Assembly (NCBI RefSeq): GCF_036711975.1
Contig: NC_091967.1
Span: forward strand, 4,774,001-4,838,000
Source of the DNA: Onthophagus taurus
Taxonomy: Eukaryota > Arthropoda > Insecta > Coleoptera > Scarabaeidae
Length of the DNA stretch: 64,000 nt
Direction of reading: 5' to 3'
Notes under the pieces: model-generated
Told to the model about the DNA's origin: nothing
The model's database searches: none
The model's input: only the letters and a program-made list of their open reading frames with translations
Shown here: positions 22,682 to 35,495 of the stretch, piece after piece
Numbering within the stretch: position 1 is the stretch's first letter
Layout of the letters: each line of letters begins with the position of its first letter
Program-made: the position numbers and the translations under genes

Positions 22682-22685
22682 TTAA

Positions 22686-23124
22686 ATTAGGAGATACATG
22701 ATGCAAAAAAATTTAACATTTAAGATAACATCTATCATATAAGTCATTGGAAACCTTTTCTGACAACTTGAATTAATTAAGCAATTAAACAAGCAAATTA
22801 TTTCTTAATTACCAAATTGTTTATTAATTAAAACAAAAATATTGACACAAAAATTACATATCTTATCAAAACCAACTACAACAAACTGTTTTAATTTCTA
22901 TTTTAATTCAGGAAGTAATCAAATAACTATATATTTTATAAACATCTTTACCATAACGATCATGACCCAATGAGGTTCAACAATAAAATTACGCAATTAC
23001 TAATTACACACAGTAATAAGTGGTGATAATGCATCTCTAGATTTCTCATAAATAGGAGTGTTAGATTGCAACAAGGTTTATTCACCATTCAGTGTTCATT
23101 GTTCGCTCAAAAAATTCTCGCAAA
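22686..23124 (+). promoter_or_regulatory. 5' flank and probable promoter of EcKL-1
   Basis: A TATA-like CATAAATAG lies at 23047-23055 and an arthropod initiator TCAGT at 23089-23093, 32 bases before the ATG at 23125. The spacing of about 40 bases is slightly long for a TATA/initiator pair. The remaining AT-rich sequence shows nothing else recognisable. Confidence -1.
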
Positions 23125-24330
23125 ATGGAGATAAAAGATTTTGAAAGTTTAGTGACGCCTTTTTTGAAAAGAAAAAAGTTTGTTTCGTGTGATTGTAAAA
23201 GTTTATTGGGTTCTGGCGAAAATTATGGTAGTACTTTATTAGCGGTTGATGTAAAAGTAATTAATGAAGATGGTAAAGAAGAAGTGGTGAAATGTGTGGG
23301 AAAAACAACACCACCCACCGAAATGTTATGGTCGTTTTTTAACACCAAAGAAACGTTTAAGAAAGAGATCGCTTTGTACGATACGATTACCCCAATTTTA
23401 AATAATTTTGGACAAAAAAAAGGAATCGAAAATATATTTTCATTCATCCCAAAGTGTTTTGGTGCTAGATTAAGCATAAATCCGAATTCAACCGAAGTCG
23501 ATCGAGATGGTGTTCTTCTTTTAGAAAATTTAAAAGTTTCAGGTTACGATATTGATGATAGATTTAATGGGTTTTCTAAAGAGTGTGCTGAGTTAATTTT
23601 AAAAGATTTGGCAGTTTTCCACGCGACACCTTTAGCGTATAAACTGGAGTACCCCAATGAATTCGACAAAACATTAAAACCCTATTTGAAAAAGAGCTTT
23701 TTCTACAGCCCTAGTGAAGCACTTTTTGAAGTCTTGAAACCAGCGGCTTCAAAAAATCCTAAATGTGCTTCGCTTATCAATAAAATCGATCATCATTGGG
23801 ATGATTACAATAAATGGGTTAAAGGTGAATTTGAAATAAGAGAACTTTTTGCCACAATAACCCATCAAGACTTTTGGGTTAATAACACCATGATTAAATT
23901 TAAAAATAAAGAACCAATCAGCAATATGATGGTGGATTTTCAAATAATCGAATACGAATCGTTGGCTCATGATTTAATATTTTTCTTATACAGTAGTGTC
24001 CAAATCGATGTTTTAGAAGAACACGTTGATGGTTTAATCGATTTTTATTTTGAGGCGTTTATTGGATGTTTAAAAGATTTGAGATGTGACACATCCAAAT
24101 TTACCAAAAAGGCGTTTGATGAAGAAATTGAAATTGCTGCGAAACAAGTTCAACTTACCCATATTTTGTATATGCTATTTCCTATGTTGAAGTTGAAAGG
24201 GGAAGCTTTAGATTTAAAGGATGTGAATGGGGAGGGGGATATTTTCCAAAATAGCGAAATTTATCATGAAAATTTTGCCAAAAGATTACATTTTGTTTTA
24301 TTAGATTTTGAAAAACGCGGTTGGTTGTAA
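23125..24330 (+). CDS. EcKL-1, ecdysteroid-kinase-like (CHK/EcKinase) protein, 401 aa
   Basis: A member of the insect EcKinase/CHK-kinase-like family (Pfam EcKinase, related to choline/aminoglycoside kinases). These cytosolic enzymes are thought to phosphorylate ecdysteroid or xenobiotic hydroxyls with ATP. The length is typical and there is no intron. A G-loop-like LGSGENYGS ends at residue 36 and a candidate ATP-binding Lys is K60 in CVGKTTPP. The catalytic HQDFWVNN is at 247-254 and the metal-binding DFQ at 271-273. It ends in FEKRGWL, the family's usual tail. I chose the ATG at 23125 because the alignment with its six neighbours begins there (MEIKDFESL). A polyA signal AATAAA is at 24345-24350. 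It is the first of a seven-gene cluster; its substrate is unknown. Confidence -1.
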   Translation: MEIKDFESLVTPFLKRKKFVSCDCKSLLGSGENYGSTLLAVDVKVINEDGKEEVVKCVGKTTPPTEMLWSFFNTKETFKKEIALYDTITPILNNFGQKKGIENIFSFIPKCFGARLSINPNSTEVDRDGVLLLENLKVSGYDIDDRFNGFSKECAELILKDLAVFHATPLAYKLEYPNEFDKTLKPYLKKSFFYSPSEALFEVLKPAASKNPKCASLINKIDHHWDDYNKWVKGEFEIRELFATITHQDFWVNNTMIKFKNKEPISNMMVDFQIIEYESLAHDLIFFLYSSVQIDVLEEHVDGLIDFYFEAFIGCLKDLRCDTSKFTKKAFDEEIEIAAKQVQLTHILYMLFPMLKLKGEALDLKDVNGEGDIFQNSEIYHENFAKRLHFVLLDFEKRGWL

Positions 24331-24859
24331 TTAAATTTATTTATAATAAAATTTAGTTCAAAAATTTCTTAGATTTTTATTTCTCTTATCATGTAGTCAC
24401 AGTATTGTTTTATAATCATTGTGATTTTTGAACTTGTGTGCCTGTTATCATTGTTTATAACTTAAATTGTTTAAAAATCGTATTGTTCAGAAATAACATT
24501 ATCATCGTGAGTTGACCAGCTGCGCAACACATGTTACGTCATCCCTGAATGCGATCAATTTGTAAAACTAAACAATTCATAAAACATTTTAAATTGATGT
24601 TATACAATTGATACATAAATTTTAAATTTGTATGAATTAAATAAAAATAGTCCATTTTTTGCAAAATAAAATTGCAATTTTAATCATTTTCTTCGTTTTT
24701 CGTAGAACAATGAACAATGAATTTTTATATTCCAAGTATTGTTAACGTTTTATAGCACATGAATGTGGTATTTTTGAAATGTTATAATGCAAAAATAGAA
24801 ATGTTGTAATTAATAGTTTATATCTATTAATTGTAGAATATTCTTAAATACCACCAAAT

Positions 24860-27800
24860 TTCACACAACTTGTATCTCAAGAACGAATTGAGATATCATC
24901 ATGAAATAAAGAACATTTTAAAGCAAATTTAATAAAGATTTAATGTGCCATAAATGAATTCTTGCTTTCTATAAACATCGTTGTTATGATTTTTTAAATC
25001 AAACTCTGCACGTTTGATTGTTTAGATATGAAACACAAATTTAAAAAAATCGTAAGTTAAGAACGAATTAAGATATCATCATGAAATAAGAAACAATTTA
25101 AAGCAAATTTAATGAAGATTTAATGTGCCATAAACAATTTCTTACTTTCCATACACATCGGGGTTATGATCTTTTAAATCAAACTCTGCATGTTTGATTG
25201 TTTAGATATGAAACTCAAATTTTAAAAAATCGTCACTCAAGAACGAATTGAGATATAATCATGAAATAAGAAACATTTTAAAGCAAATTTAATGAAGATT
25301 TAATGTGCCATAAATGATTTCTTGCTTTCTATAAACATCGTTGTTATGATTTTTTAAATCAAACTCTGCACGTTTGATTGTTTAGATATGAAACACAAAT
25401 TTAAAAAAATGGTAAGTTAAGAACGAATTAAGATATCATCATGAAATAAGAAACAATTTAAAGCAAATTTAATGAAGATTTAATGTGCCATAAACAATTT
25501 CTTACTTTCCATAAACATCGGGGTTATGATCTTTTAAATCAAACTCTGCATGTTTGATTGTTTAGATATGAAACTCAAATTTTAAAAAATCGTAACTCAA
25601 GAACGAATTGAGATATAATCATGAAATAAAAAACATTTTAAAGCAAATTTGATGAAGATTTAATGTGCCATAAATGATTTCTTGCTTTCTATAAACATCG
25701 TTGTTATGATTTTTTAAATCAAACTCTGCACGTTTGATTGTTTAGATATGAAACACAAATTTAAAAAAATCGTAAGTTAAGAACGAATTGAGATATCATC
25801 ATGAAATAAAAAACATTTTAAAGGGAATTTGATGTAGATTTAATGTGCCATAAATAATTTCTTGCTTTCCATAAACATAGTTGTTATAATTTTTTAAATC
25901 CAGTTCTGCACTTTTGATTGTTATAGTGAAACACAAATTTTAAAAAATTGTAACTCAAGAACAAATTGAGATATCATCATGAAATAAGAAACATTTTAAA
26001 GCAAATTTAATGAAAATTTAATGTGCCATAAACAATTTCTTACTTTCCATAAACATCGTGGTTATGATCTTTTAAATCAAATTCTGCACGTTTGATTGTT
26101 TAGATATTAAACACAAATTTAAAAAAAATCGTAACTAAAGAACGAATTGAGATATCATCATGAAATAAGAAACATTTTAAAGCAAATTTAATAAAGATTT
26201 AATGTGCCATAAACAATTTCTTTCTTTCCATAAACATCGTGGTTATGATTTTTTAAATCAAACTCTGCACGTTTGATTGTTTAGATATGAAACACAAATC
26301 TAAAATAATCGTAATTCAAGAACGAATTGAGATATCATCATGAACTAAAAAACAGTTTAAAGCAAACTTAATAAAGATTTAATCCACCATAAATAATTTC
26401 TTATTTTACATAATCATCGTTGTTATGATTTTTTAAATCAAACTCTGCACATTTGATTGTTATATATGAAACACAAATTTAAAAAAATCGTAATTCAAGA
26501 ACGAATTGAGATATCATCATGAAATAAAAAACATTTTAAAGGGAATTTGATGTAGATTTAATGTGCCATAAATGATTTCTTGCTTTCCATAAACATAGTT
26601 GTTATAATTTTTTAAATCCAGTTCTGCACTTTTGATTGTTATAGTGAAACACAAATTTTAAAAAATTGTAACTCAAGAACGAATTGAGACATCATCATGA
26701 AATAAGAAACATTTTAAAGCAAATTTAATAAAGATTTAATGTGCCATAAATGATTTCTTGTTTTCCATAAACATCGTTGTTATGATTTTTTAAATCAAAC
26801 TCTGCACGTTTGATTGTTTAGATATGAAACTCAAATTTTAAAAAATCGTAACTCAAGTACGAATTGAAATATCATCATGAAATAAACAACATTTTAAAGC
26901 AAATTTGATAAAGATTTAATGTGCCATAAATAATTTCTTGCTTTCCATAAACATCGTGGTTATGATTTTTTAAATCAAACTCTGTACGTTTGATTGTTTA
27001 GATATGAAACTCAAATTTAAAAAAATCGTAACTCAAGAACGAATTGAGCTATCATCATGAAATAAAAAACAATTTAAAGCAAATTTGATAAAGATTTAAT
27101 GTACCATAAATGATTTCTTGCTTTCCATAAATATCGTTGTTATGACTTCTTAAATCCAACTCAGCATGTTTGATACAGATATGAAACACAAATTTTAAAA
27201 AGTCGTAACTCAAGAACGAATTGAGATATCATCATGAAATAAAAAAACATTTTAAAGGGAATTTGATGTAGATTTAATGTACCATAAATGATTTCTTGCT
27301 TTCCATAAACATCGTTGTTATGATTTTTTGAATCCAACTCAGCATGTTTGATAATTATAGATATAAAACACAAATTTTAAAAAGTCGTAACTCAAGAACG
27401 AATTGAGATATCATCATAAAATAAAAAACATTTTATAGCAAATTCGATAAAGATTAAATGTGCCATAAACAATTTCTTGCTTTCTATAAACATCGTTGTT
27501 ATGATTTTTTAAATCAAACCTGCACGTTTGATTGTTATAAATATGAAACACGAATTTTAAAAAATCGTAACTCAAGTACGAATTGAGATATCATCATGAA
27601 ATAAAAAACATTTTAAAGCAAATTTGATGAAGATTTAATGTACCATAAATGATTTCTTGCTTTCCATAAACATCGTTGTTATGATTTTTTAATTCCAACT
27701 CAGCATGTTTGATACAGATATGAAACACAAATTTTAAAAAGTCGTAACTCAAGAATGAATTGAGATATCATCATGAAATAAAAAACATTTTAAAGCAAAT

Positions 27801-28166
27801 TTGATAAAGATTTAATGTACCATAAATGCTTTCTTGCTTTCCATAAACATCGTTGTTATAATTTTTTAAATCAAACTCTGCAAGTTTGATTGTTTAGATA
27901 TGAAACACAAATTTAAAATAATCGTAATTCAAGAACGAATTGAGATATCATCATGAACTAAAAAACAGTTTAAAGCAAACTTAATGAAGATTTAATCCAC
28001 CATAAATAATTTCTTATTTTACATAATCATCGTTGTTATGATTTTTTAAATCAAACTCTGCACGTTTGATTGTTTAGATATGAAACACAAATTTTAAAAA
28101 AGCGTAACTCACGAACGAATTGAGATATCATCATGAAATAAAAAACATTTTAAAGCAAATTTACTT
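24860..28166. repeat. 180-bp satellite array (satellite A)
   Basis: About 18 head-to-tail copies of a 180-bp unit. The landmark AAGAACGAATTGAGATATC recurs at about 24882, 25062, 25242, 25422 and so on to about 28120. Other constant blocks are AGATTTAATGTGCCATAAA and AACTCTGCACGTTTGATTG. Copies 1-5 alternate between two variants (AACTCAAGAACGAATTG and AAGTTAAGAACGAATTA), suggesting dimer-wise amplification; later copies are more mixed. There is no coding content. It occupies most of the spacer between EcKL-1 and EcKL-2. Bases 24351-24860 and 28167-28600 are AT-rich with no feature recognised. Confidence -1.
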
Positions 28167-28648
28167 GGTATTTAACATTTTCAAGATGATTCTTTCAAAT
28201 CTTCAAATTTCAGATATATAGATTTTTCAACGCAACTCTGCATAACTAATATTAGGGTAATTAACCTTTGTGTGTCTCAAATTTGTTATTGTAATTTTTT
28301 GCTTATAATTCAATAGCAATTATCTAGATATTTTATCGATTGCCATTGAATCGGCACGTTATTTGATCCCGAGATAGTTTTTCATTAACGATATCACTTA
28401 GCTTATTGACTGATATAACTCCTACTCGAACGAGTTAGAGTTTAAATAGTCTCGTAATCGTAATTTCCGTTTTAGTTTAGTTTTTTCCTCCAACACTCAA
28501 CATTACACCACACATTAAATTATTGCCATAGTATTATTAACGTTATCTCGTTAATTAGTGGTCTCGAGTACACATTATATTACGTAACAGAATAAATCAC
28601 ACATTCATTCAAGTATTGTTCACCTTCAAACAATCATATTTGTTTATC

Positions 28649-29869
28649 ATGGATATCAAGTGTATAGAACAAGTTATCGAACCGGTTTTGAAAAATGGCA
28701 CAAAATATGTTTCGCATCAATGTAAGAATTTGTTATCGCTTGGTGAAAACTATGGTAGTGTTATGTTGGATGTGAAAATTAAAGTTGATAAGGATGGTGA
28801 AGAAGAAACTTTATGTTGTGTTGGAAAAACAACCCCGCAGTCGGCGGTAATATGGAAAATGTTTAACACCTCCGTTACGTTTAAAAAGGAAATTTCGTTT
28901 TATCACGATATCGTACCAACTTTAAATGAATTTGGAGAAGAAAAAGGTATAAAAAATATAATGCATTTTACAGCTAAATGTGTCGGTGCTAGAATATCGT
29001 TAGATCCGAACTCAACGGAAGTTGATACTGATGCTATTTTATTATTGGAAAATATAAAAGTGAAAGGTTTTACGGTGGCTGATAGATTTATCGGTTTTAA
29101 TATGGATGAAACTAAATTAATTTTGAGAGATTTAGCCGTTTTCCATGCAACACCTTTAGCATTGAAACTTCAAAAACCGGAAGTGTTTAATAAAAAGATC
29201 CGCCCGTACTTAAACAGAGATTTTAACTTCAAACCGGAAGAGGAATCATTCCAGAAATTCATGAGTTTAATAAAAGAAAAAACATCTAGCAATCCTAAGT
29301 TAGGGGCTTTACTTGAAAGAATCGAAAACATGTCCAGAAAAGCTTTTGATTTAGTACTAGAAAAATTAGATCCTAACGAATTATATGCCACAATGGTCCA
29401 CAACGATTTCTGGGTAAATAACACAATGTTAAAATACGACGAAAATGGAAAAGTAATTGAAAATATTATGGTCGATTTCCAAGTCTTAGAATACAACTCT
29501 CCAGCTACGGATTTACTATTTTTACTTTACTCAAGCGTCCAATTAGAAGTCATTGAAAACAACGTCGATTACTTCATCAGATATTACTTTGATCATTTCT
29601 TGGAAACGTTAAAAAAATTGGATTGTGATACTGAACAGTTTACTTTTGACACATTTTTGGATGATATCGATTTTATAGGCAAAAATTACCAAGCGAATCA
29701 TGTGATAATTATGTTACAACCTATTTATACTAAAAAAGGAGAAGCTAAAGATTTATCTAACGCTACAACTGAAGAGGATATTTTAGCCGATGGTAGTTCT
29801 ATGCACGATAATTATGCCAAAAAACTAGAATTTGTTTTATTAGAGTTTGAAAAAAGAGGATGGATATAA
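28649..29869 (+). CDS. EcKL-2, ecdysteroid-kinase-like protein, 406 aa
   Basis: An intact single-exon EcKL gene. The G-loop-like segment LGENYGS ends at residue 37, with candidate Lys60 in CVGKTTP, HNDFWVNN at 251-258 and DFQ at 276-278. It ends in FEKRGWI. It is closest by eye to EcKL-1 (shared CVGKTTP, DPNSTEVD-like and DLAVFHATPLA blocks), so the two are probably a tandem duplicate pair now separated by satellite A. The start is the ATG at 28649 (MDIKCIEQVIEP). The open frame extends upstream to 28616 without an ATG. AATAAA-type signals follow at about 29912-29920. Substrate unknown. Confidence -1.
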   Translation: MDIKCIEQVIEPVLKNGTKYVSHQCKNLLSLGENYGSVMLDVKIKVDKDGEEETLCCVGKTTPQSAVIWKMFNTSVTFKKEISFYHDIVPTLNEFGEEKGIKNIMHFTAKCVGARISLDPNSTEVDTDAILLLENIKVKGFTVADRFIGFNMDETKLILRDLAVFHATPLALKLQKPEVFNKKIRPYLNRDFNFKPEEESFQKFMSLIKEKTSSNPKLGALLERIENMSRKAFDLVLEKLDPNELYATMVHNDFWVNNTMLKYDENGKVIENIMVDFQVLEYNSPATDLLFLLYSSVQLEVIENNVDYFIRYYFDHFLETLKKLDCDTEQFTFDTFLDDIDFIGKNYQANHVIIMLQPIYTKKGEAKDLSNATTEEDILADGSSMHDNYAKKLEFVLLEFEKRGWI

Positions 29870-29989
29870 ATTACATTAAATTGTATAAAAATAAATGTTT
29901 CTTAATTAGTTGTAATAAATAAATTTCGATTATATAATTAAATTTTATTATAATTCCTTTAAAATTATGCTATTTAAAGTTTTGAACTC

Positions 29990-32900
29990 GAAAAGTTGTA
30001 GCAAATTTTACCCTTAACACATTGCTTTATAACACTTACGCTCTTAGATGCATCAATGTAGAGAAATATTTGATAATATGAAAATTAGAAGAGTAGGAAA
30101 AAATCGGTATTAGGAGCATGATACAGAAAAGCTTTTAGGATAAAAGTAGTAGCAAATTTTACCCTTAACACATTACTTTATAATACTTTTGCTCTCAGAT
30201 GCATCAATGTAGAGAAATATTCGAAAATATGAAAATTAGAAGAATTCGTAGTTTCACAAATGGTTAATAAAAAAAAACGGTATTAGGATCATGATACAGA
30301 AAAACTTTTAGAACAAAAGTTGTAGCAAATTTTACCCTTAACACATTACTTCATAACACTTTTGCTCTCAGATGCATCAATATAGAGAAATATTCGAAAA
30401 TATGAAAATTAGAAGAATTTGTAGTTTCATAAGTGGTTAATGGAAAAAATTGGTTACCCGAGCATAATATAGAAAAACTTTTAGAATAAAAGTTGTAGTA
30501 AATTTAACCCTTAACACATTACTTTATAGCACTTTTGCTCTCAGATGCATCAATGTAGAGAAATATTCGAAAATATGAAAATTAGAAGAATTCGTAGTTT
30601 CGCAAGTGGTTAATGGAAAAAATTGGTATTCCAAGCATGATACAGAAAAACTTTTAGAACAAAAGTTGTAGCAAATTTTACCCTTAACACATTACTTTAT
30701 AACACTTTTGCTCTCAGATGCATTAATATAGAGAAATATTTGAAAATATGAAATTAGAAGAATTCGTAGTTTCATAAGTGGTTAATGGAAAAAATTGGTT
30801 ACCCGAGCATAATATAGAAAAACTTTTAGAATAAAAGTTGTAGTAAATTTAACCCTTAACACATTACTTTATAACACTATTGCTCTCAGATGCATCAATG
30901 TAGAGAAATATTCGAAAATATGAAAATGAGAAGAATTCGTAGTTTCACAAGTGGTGAATGGAAAAATCGGAATTCCGAGCATGATACAGAAAAACTTTTA
31001 GAACAAAAGTTGTAGCAAATTTAACCCTTAACACATTACTTTGCAACACTTTTGCTCTCAGATGCATCAATGTAGAAATATTCGAAAATATGAAAATTCG
31101 AAGAATTCGAAGTTTCAAAAGTGGTGAATGGAAAAAAAACGGTATTCCGAGCATGATACAGAAAAACTTTTAGAATAAAAGTTGTAGCAAATTTAACCCT
31201 TAACACATTACTTTGTAACACTTTTACTCTCAGATGCATCAATGTAGAAAAATATTCGAAAATATGAAAATGAGAAGAAATCGTAGTTTCACAAGTGGTT
31301 AATGGAAAAAAAAACGGTATTCCGAGCATGATACAGACAAACTTTTAGAACAAAAGTTGTAGCAAATTTTACCCTTAACACATTACTTTATAACACTTTT
31401 GCTCTCAGATGCATCAATGTAGAGAAATATTCGCAAATATGAAAATTAGAAGAATTCGTAGTTTCACAAGTGGTTAATGGAAAAAATTGGTATTCCAAGC
31501 ATGATACAGAAAAACTTTTAGAACAAAAGTTGTAGCAAATTTTACGCTTAACACATTACTTTATAACACTTTTGCTCTCAGATGCATCAATGTAGAGAAA
31601 TATTCGAAAATATGAAAATTAGAAGAATTCGTAGTTTCACAAATGGTTAATAAAAAAAACGGTATTAGGATCATGATACAGAAAAACTTTTAGAACAAAA
31701 GTTGTAACAAATTTTACCCTTAACACATTACTTCATAACACTTTTGCTCTCAGATGCATTAATATAGAGAAATATTCGAAAATATGAAAATTCGAAGAAT
31801 TCGAAGTTTCAAAAGTGGTGAATGGAAAAAAACGGTATTCCGAGCATGATACAGAAAAACTTTTAGAACAAAAGTTGTAGCAAATTTAACCCTTAACACA
31901 TTACTTTATAACACTTTTGCTCTCAGATGCATCAATGTAGAGAAATATTCGAAAATATGAAAATTAGAAGAATTCGTAGTTTCACAAGTTGCTAATGGAA
32001 AAAATCGGTATTCCAAGCATGATACAGATAAACTTTTAGAATAAAAGTTGTAGAAAATTTAATCCTTAACACATTACTTTATAACATTTTTGCTCTCAGA
32101 TGCATTAATATAGAGAAATATTTGAAAATATGAAAATTAGAAGAATTTGTAGTTTCAAAAGTGGTTAATGGAGAAAAAAACGGTATTCTAAGCATGATAC
32201 AGAAAAACTTTTAGAACAAAAATTGTAATAAATTTAACCCTTAACACATTACTTTATAACACTTTTGCTCTCAGATGCATTAATATAGAGAAATATTTGA
32301 AAATATGAAAATTAGAAGAATTCGTAGTTTCAAAAGTGGTTAATGAAAAAACGGTATTCCTCCAAGCATGATACAGAAAAACTTTTAGGACAAAAGTTGT
32401 AGCAAATTTTACGCTTAACACATTACTTTATAACACTTTTGCTCTCAGATGCATCAATGTAGATAAATATTCGAAAATATGAAAATTAGAAGAATTCGTA
32501 GTTTCACAAATGGTTAATAAAAAAAACGGTATTAGGATCATGATACAGAAAAACTTTTAGAACAAAAGTTGTAGCAAATTTTACCCTTAACACATTACTT
32601 CATAACACTTTTGCTCTCAGATGCATCAATGTAGAGAAATATTCGAAAATATGAAAATTAGAAAAATTCGTAGTTTCAAAAGTGGTTAATGGAAAAACGG
32701 TATTCCTCCAAGCATGATACAGAAAAACTTTTAGGACAAAAGTTGTAGCAAATTTTACGCTTAACACATTACTTTATAACACTTTTGCTCTCAGATGCAT
32801 CAATGTAGATAAATATTCGAAAATATGAAAATTAGAAGAATTCGTAGTTTCACAAATGGTTAATAAAAAAAACGGTATTAGGATCATGATACAGAAAAAC

Positions 32901-33530
32901 TTTTAGAACAAAAGTTGTAGCAAATTTTACCCTTAACACATTACTTCATAACACTTTTGCTCTCAGATGCATCAATGTAGAGAAATATTCGAAAATATGA
33001 AAATTAGAAAAATTCGTAGTTTCAAAAGTGGTTAATGGAAAAACGGTATTCCTCCAAGCATGATACAGAAAAACTTTTAGGACAAAAGTTGTAGCAAATT
33101 TTACGCTTAACACATTACTTTATAACACTTTTGCTCTCAGATGCATCAATGTAGATAAATATTCGAAAATATGAAAATTAGAAGAATTCGTAGTTTCACA
33201 AATGGTTAATAAAAAAAACGGTATTAGGATCATGATACAGAAAAACTTTTAGAACAAAAGTTGTAGCAAATTTTACCCTTAACACATTACTTCATAACAC
33301 TTTTGCTCTCAGATGCATCAATGTAGAGAAATATTCGAAAATATGAAAATTAGAAAAATTCGTAGTTTCAAAAGTGGTTAATGGAAAGAATTGGTAGTCC
33401 GAGCATGATACAGAAAAATTTTTAGAATAAAAGTTGTAGCAAATTTAACCCTTAACACATTACTTTATAACACTTTTGCTCTCAGATGCATCAATGTAGA
33501 GAAATATTCATTAATATGAAAATTAGAATC
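29990..33530. repeat. 173-bp satellite array (satellite B)
   Basis: About 20 tandem copies of a unit of about 173 bp. The landmark CTCTCAGATGCATCAATGTA recurs at about 30194, 30367, 30540, 30713 and so on. Other constant blocks are CCCTTAACACATTACTT and GAAAATATGAAAATTAGAAG. Between 32353 and 33400 a 346-bp dimer repeats almost unchanged (GGTATTCCTCCAAGCATG at 32353, 32699 and 33045), showing recent dimer-wise expansion. It is unrelated by eye to satellites A and C. It fills the spacer between EcKL-2 and EcKL-3. Confidence -1.
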
Positions 33531-34277
33531 CTCTGTTTTAGTCATATATCCCAAAAACGACGGACAAATAACCAGATGGGAATTATTAAGTAATAATATC
33601 GTTAATTTTGAGACAGCTGTATATCACTTAAGTTATGCGAGATTGTCTTGAAGTTGGCCTCACATAGCCAACTTATCCGCACATAGCATAACTTACACCT
33701 AAGTTAGTTAAGATTGATTACGGTGAGTTATTATTCAGTTTATTGGAAGATGAAAATAAAAAATTCTTTGTCATCTATTCTAAGAACTCGCCTACACATC
33801 CTATTCGTTGTGCGTATTAGAGGACAAGAAAAAAATTGATGTATGTACCTACCAATAAGTTGGTTTTTTATACCTATATGAAGCCAGTTTGGTTCTAATC
33901 ACGAAAAAAATGGAAAATTATTATTGGTTTCAGTCTGCACAACCAATAACAAGAAAAAGTAATATTCTGATCGGTTTTACGCAACCCATTATACTTGGTT
34001 GTGTTTAATAAATAGAAATATATAATCATTAATAACTACTTAAGTAATTAATTACGTTTATTTTTAAGTTTTGCTTTATAAAAGGTGAATAAACACCGTT
34101 TTTATTTCCGTCTGGTGAATGATTCTTGTTTTTAATAACAAATATTGTAAACTACACAACAACACGTATTTAGTGATAAGAATTCCAACTGCATTTAAAA
34201 TAGATACGCAATATCAATATAAAAACAACTATGTTTTGAATTCTGTTTAGTCGAGATACTGCATCAATTGATTTACA
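33531..34277 (+). promoter_or_regulatory. 5' flank of EcKL-3 with TATA box
   Basis: A TATAAAAA motif at 34218-34225 lies 53 bases upstream of the EcKL-3 ATG, followed by an initiator-like TTTAGTCG near 34246. A second TATAAAAG is at about 34077. An imperfect hairpin (ACTTAAGTTATGCGAGA / AGCATAACTTACACCTAAG) lies near 33627-33705. The rest holds nothing recognisable. Confidence -1.
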
Positions 34278-35495
34278 ATGGAAATACGTCACATTGAGCA
34301 ATTATTAGAATCATATTTACAAAAAGATGAAAGATTGGTGAATTTTACTCAAGATAAATTACTATCGGCCGGAGAAAATTACGGTAGTACAATGTTAAAA
34401 GTTAACTTGGTGATCGAAGATAAGAATGGAAAACAAAAAATAATAAAGTGTGTTGCAAAATTGGTTCCACCAAGAGGAGTTTTATGGGATATGTTTCAGA
34501 CGTTGTCAACGTTCAAGAAAGAAATCTCCGTTTATAAAACAATTGTACCATTGTTGAATCAATTTGGAAAAGAACACAATATAAAATGTATCTTACCATT
34601 TTTCGCTGAACATTACAATTCAAGGGTTACATTAAATCCCAACAGTAACGACGTAGATGACGACGCAATAATATTAATGGAGAATTTACAAGAAAAAGGA
34701 TATAAACTTGAAAATAGATTTGTGGGTTTCGATAAAAACGCTGTAATAATGATAATTAAAAGTTTAGCAACACTTCATGCAACAACCATTGCATATAAAC
34801 GTGCTAAACCGGAAGAGTTCCAAAACAAAGTATTGGCCCACATTGGAAAATGTTTTGTATCTAAAATAAACGAGCAAACCAAAAAGCTTCAACTCGATTG
34901 TTTCATGAAATTTCTTGAGAATTATCCTAAATTGCATCATTTATCCGAAAGAATGATTAGCGGTTATCGGCGGGGAATCAATAGTTTATGCCAAAATCGA
35001 ACACCAAATGAATTATTTGGTACTTTTATACACGGCGATCTTTGGACTAATAACATATTAACAAAAACCATTAATGAAAACTTAACATCAATAAAATTAC
35101 TCGATTTCCAAGTTGCGGAATATGGAAATCCAGGAAGAGATGTTATTTTCTTTCTTTATACAAGTGCCCAAATGGAATTATTACAATTCGTCGATGATTT
35201 CTTATTAATTTATTATAATCACTTTATTGATACATTGAAAACATTAAACTGCGATTCAACTCCGTTTACATTCGATGCATTTTTGCAACAAGTTGGTGAT
35301 GCTGCCAAAGAAACTGAGTTTGGTCGATGTTTGTTTTTTATTCACCCGGTTTTTACCGAAAAAGGAAAAGCAGTTGAGTTAAAAGATATTAAGACTCGTG
35401 CAGATATCGTACCTTCACTTAAAGATATTCATCCAAATGGACAAATTAGATTTTCTCTTATAATTGAAGACTTTGCAAAAAGAGGTTGGATATAA
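34278..35495 (+). CDS. EcKL-3, ecdysteroid-kinase-like protein, 405 aa
   Basis: An intact single-exon EcKL gene. AGENYGS ends at residue 37, candidate Lys61 lies in CVAKLVPP, HGDLWTNN is at 252-259 and DFQ at 276-278. It ends in FAKRGWI. It is visibly closest to EcKL-7 at the far end of the cluster (MEIR-IEQLLE-YLQ, LLSAGENYGS, HGDLWTNN, YTSAQMELLQ all shared). EcKL-7 is in inverted orientation, so a duplication with inversion or a cluster rearrangement is likely. The stop is only 72 bases from the convergent EcKL-4 stop. Substrate unknown. Confidence -1.
   Translation: MEIRHIEQLLESYLQKDERLVNFTQDKLLSAGENYGSTMLKVNLVIEDKNGKQKIIKCVAKLVPPRGVLWDMFQTLSTFKKEISVYKTIVPLLNQFGKEHNIKCILPFFAEHYNSRVTLNPNSNDVDDDAIILMENLQEKGYKLENRFVGFDKNAVIMIIKSLATLHATTIAYKRAKPEEFQNKVLAHIGKCFVSKINEQTKKLQLDCFMKFLENYPKLHHLSERMISGYRRGINSLCQNRTPNELFGTFIHGDLWTNNILTKTINENLTSIKLLDFQVAEYGNPGRDVIFFLYTSAQMELLQFVDDFLLIYYNHFIDTLKTLNCDSTPFTFDAFLQQVGDAAKETEFGRCLFFIHPVFTEKGKAVELKDIKTRADIVPSLKDIHPNGQIRFSLIIEDFAKRGWI

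Noticed and set aside
23092-23124. Upstream extension of the EcKL-1 frame (also EcKL-2 at 28616 and EcKL-5 at 47189)
   Set aside because: These extensions begin at GTG or TTG. Eukaryotic starts are the ATGs at 23125, 28649 and 47174, where the paralogues align.
24860-33530. Regular direct repeats resembling a CRISPR-like array
   Set aside because: The units are 173-180 bp with whole-unit similarity and no unique spacers, in an insect genome. They are satellites.
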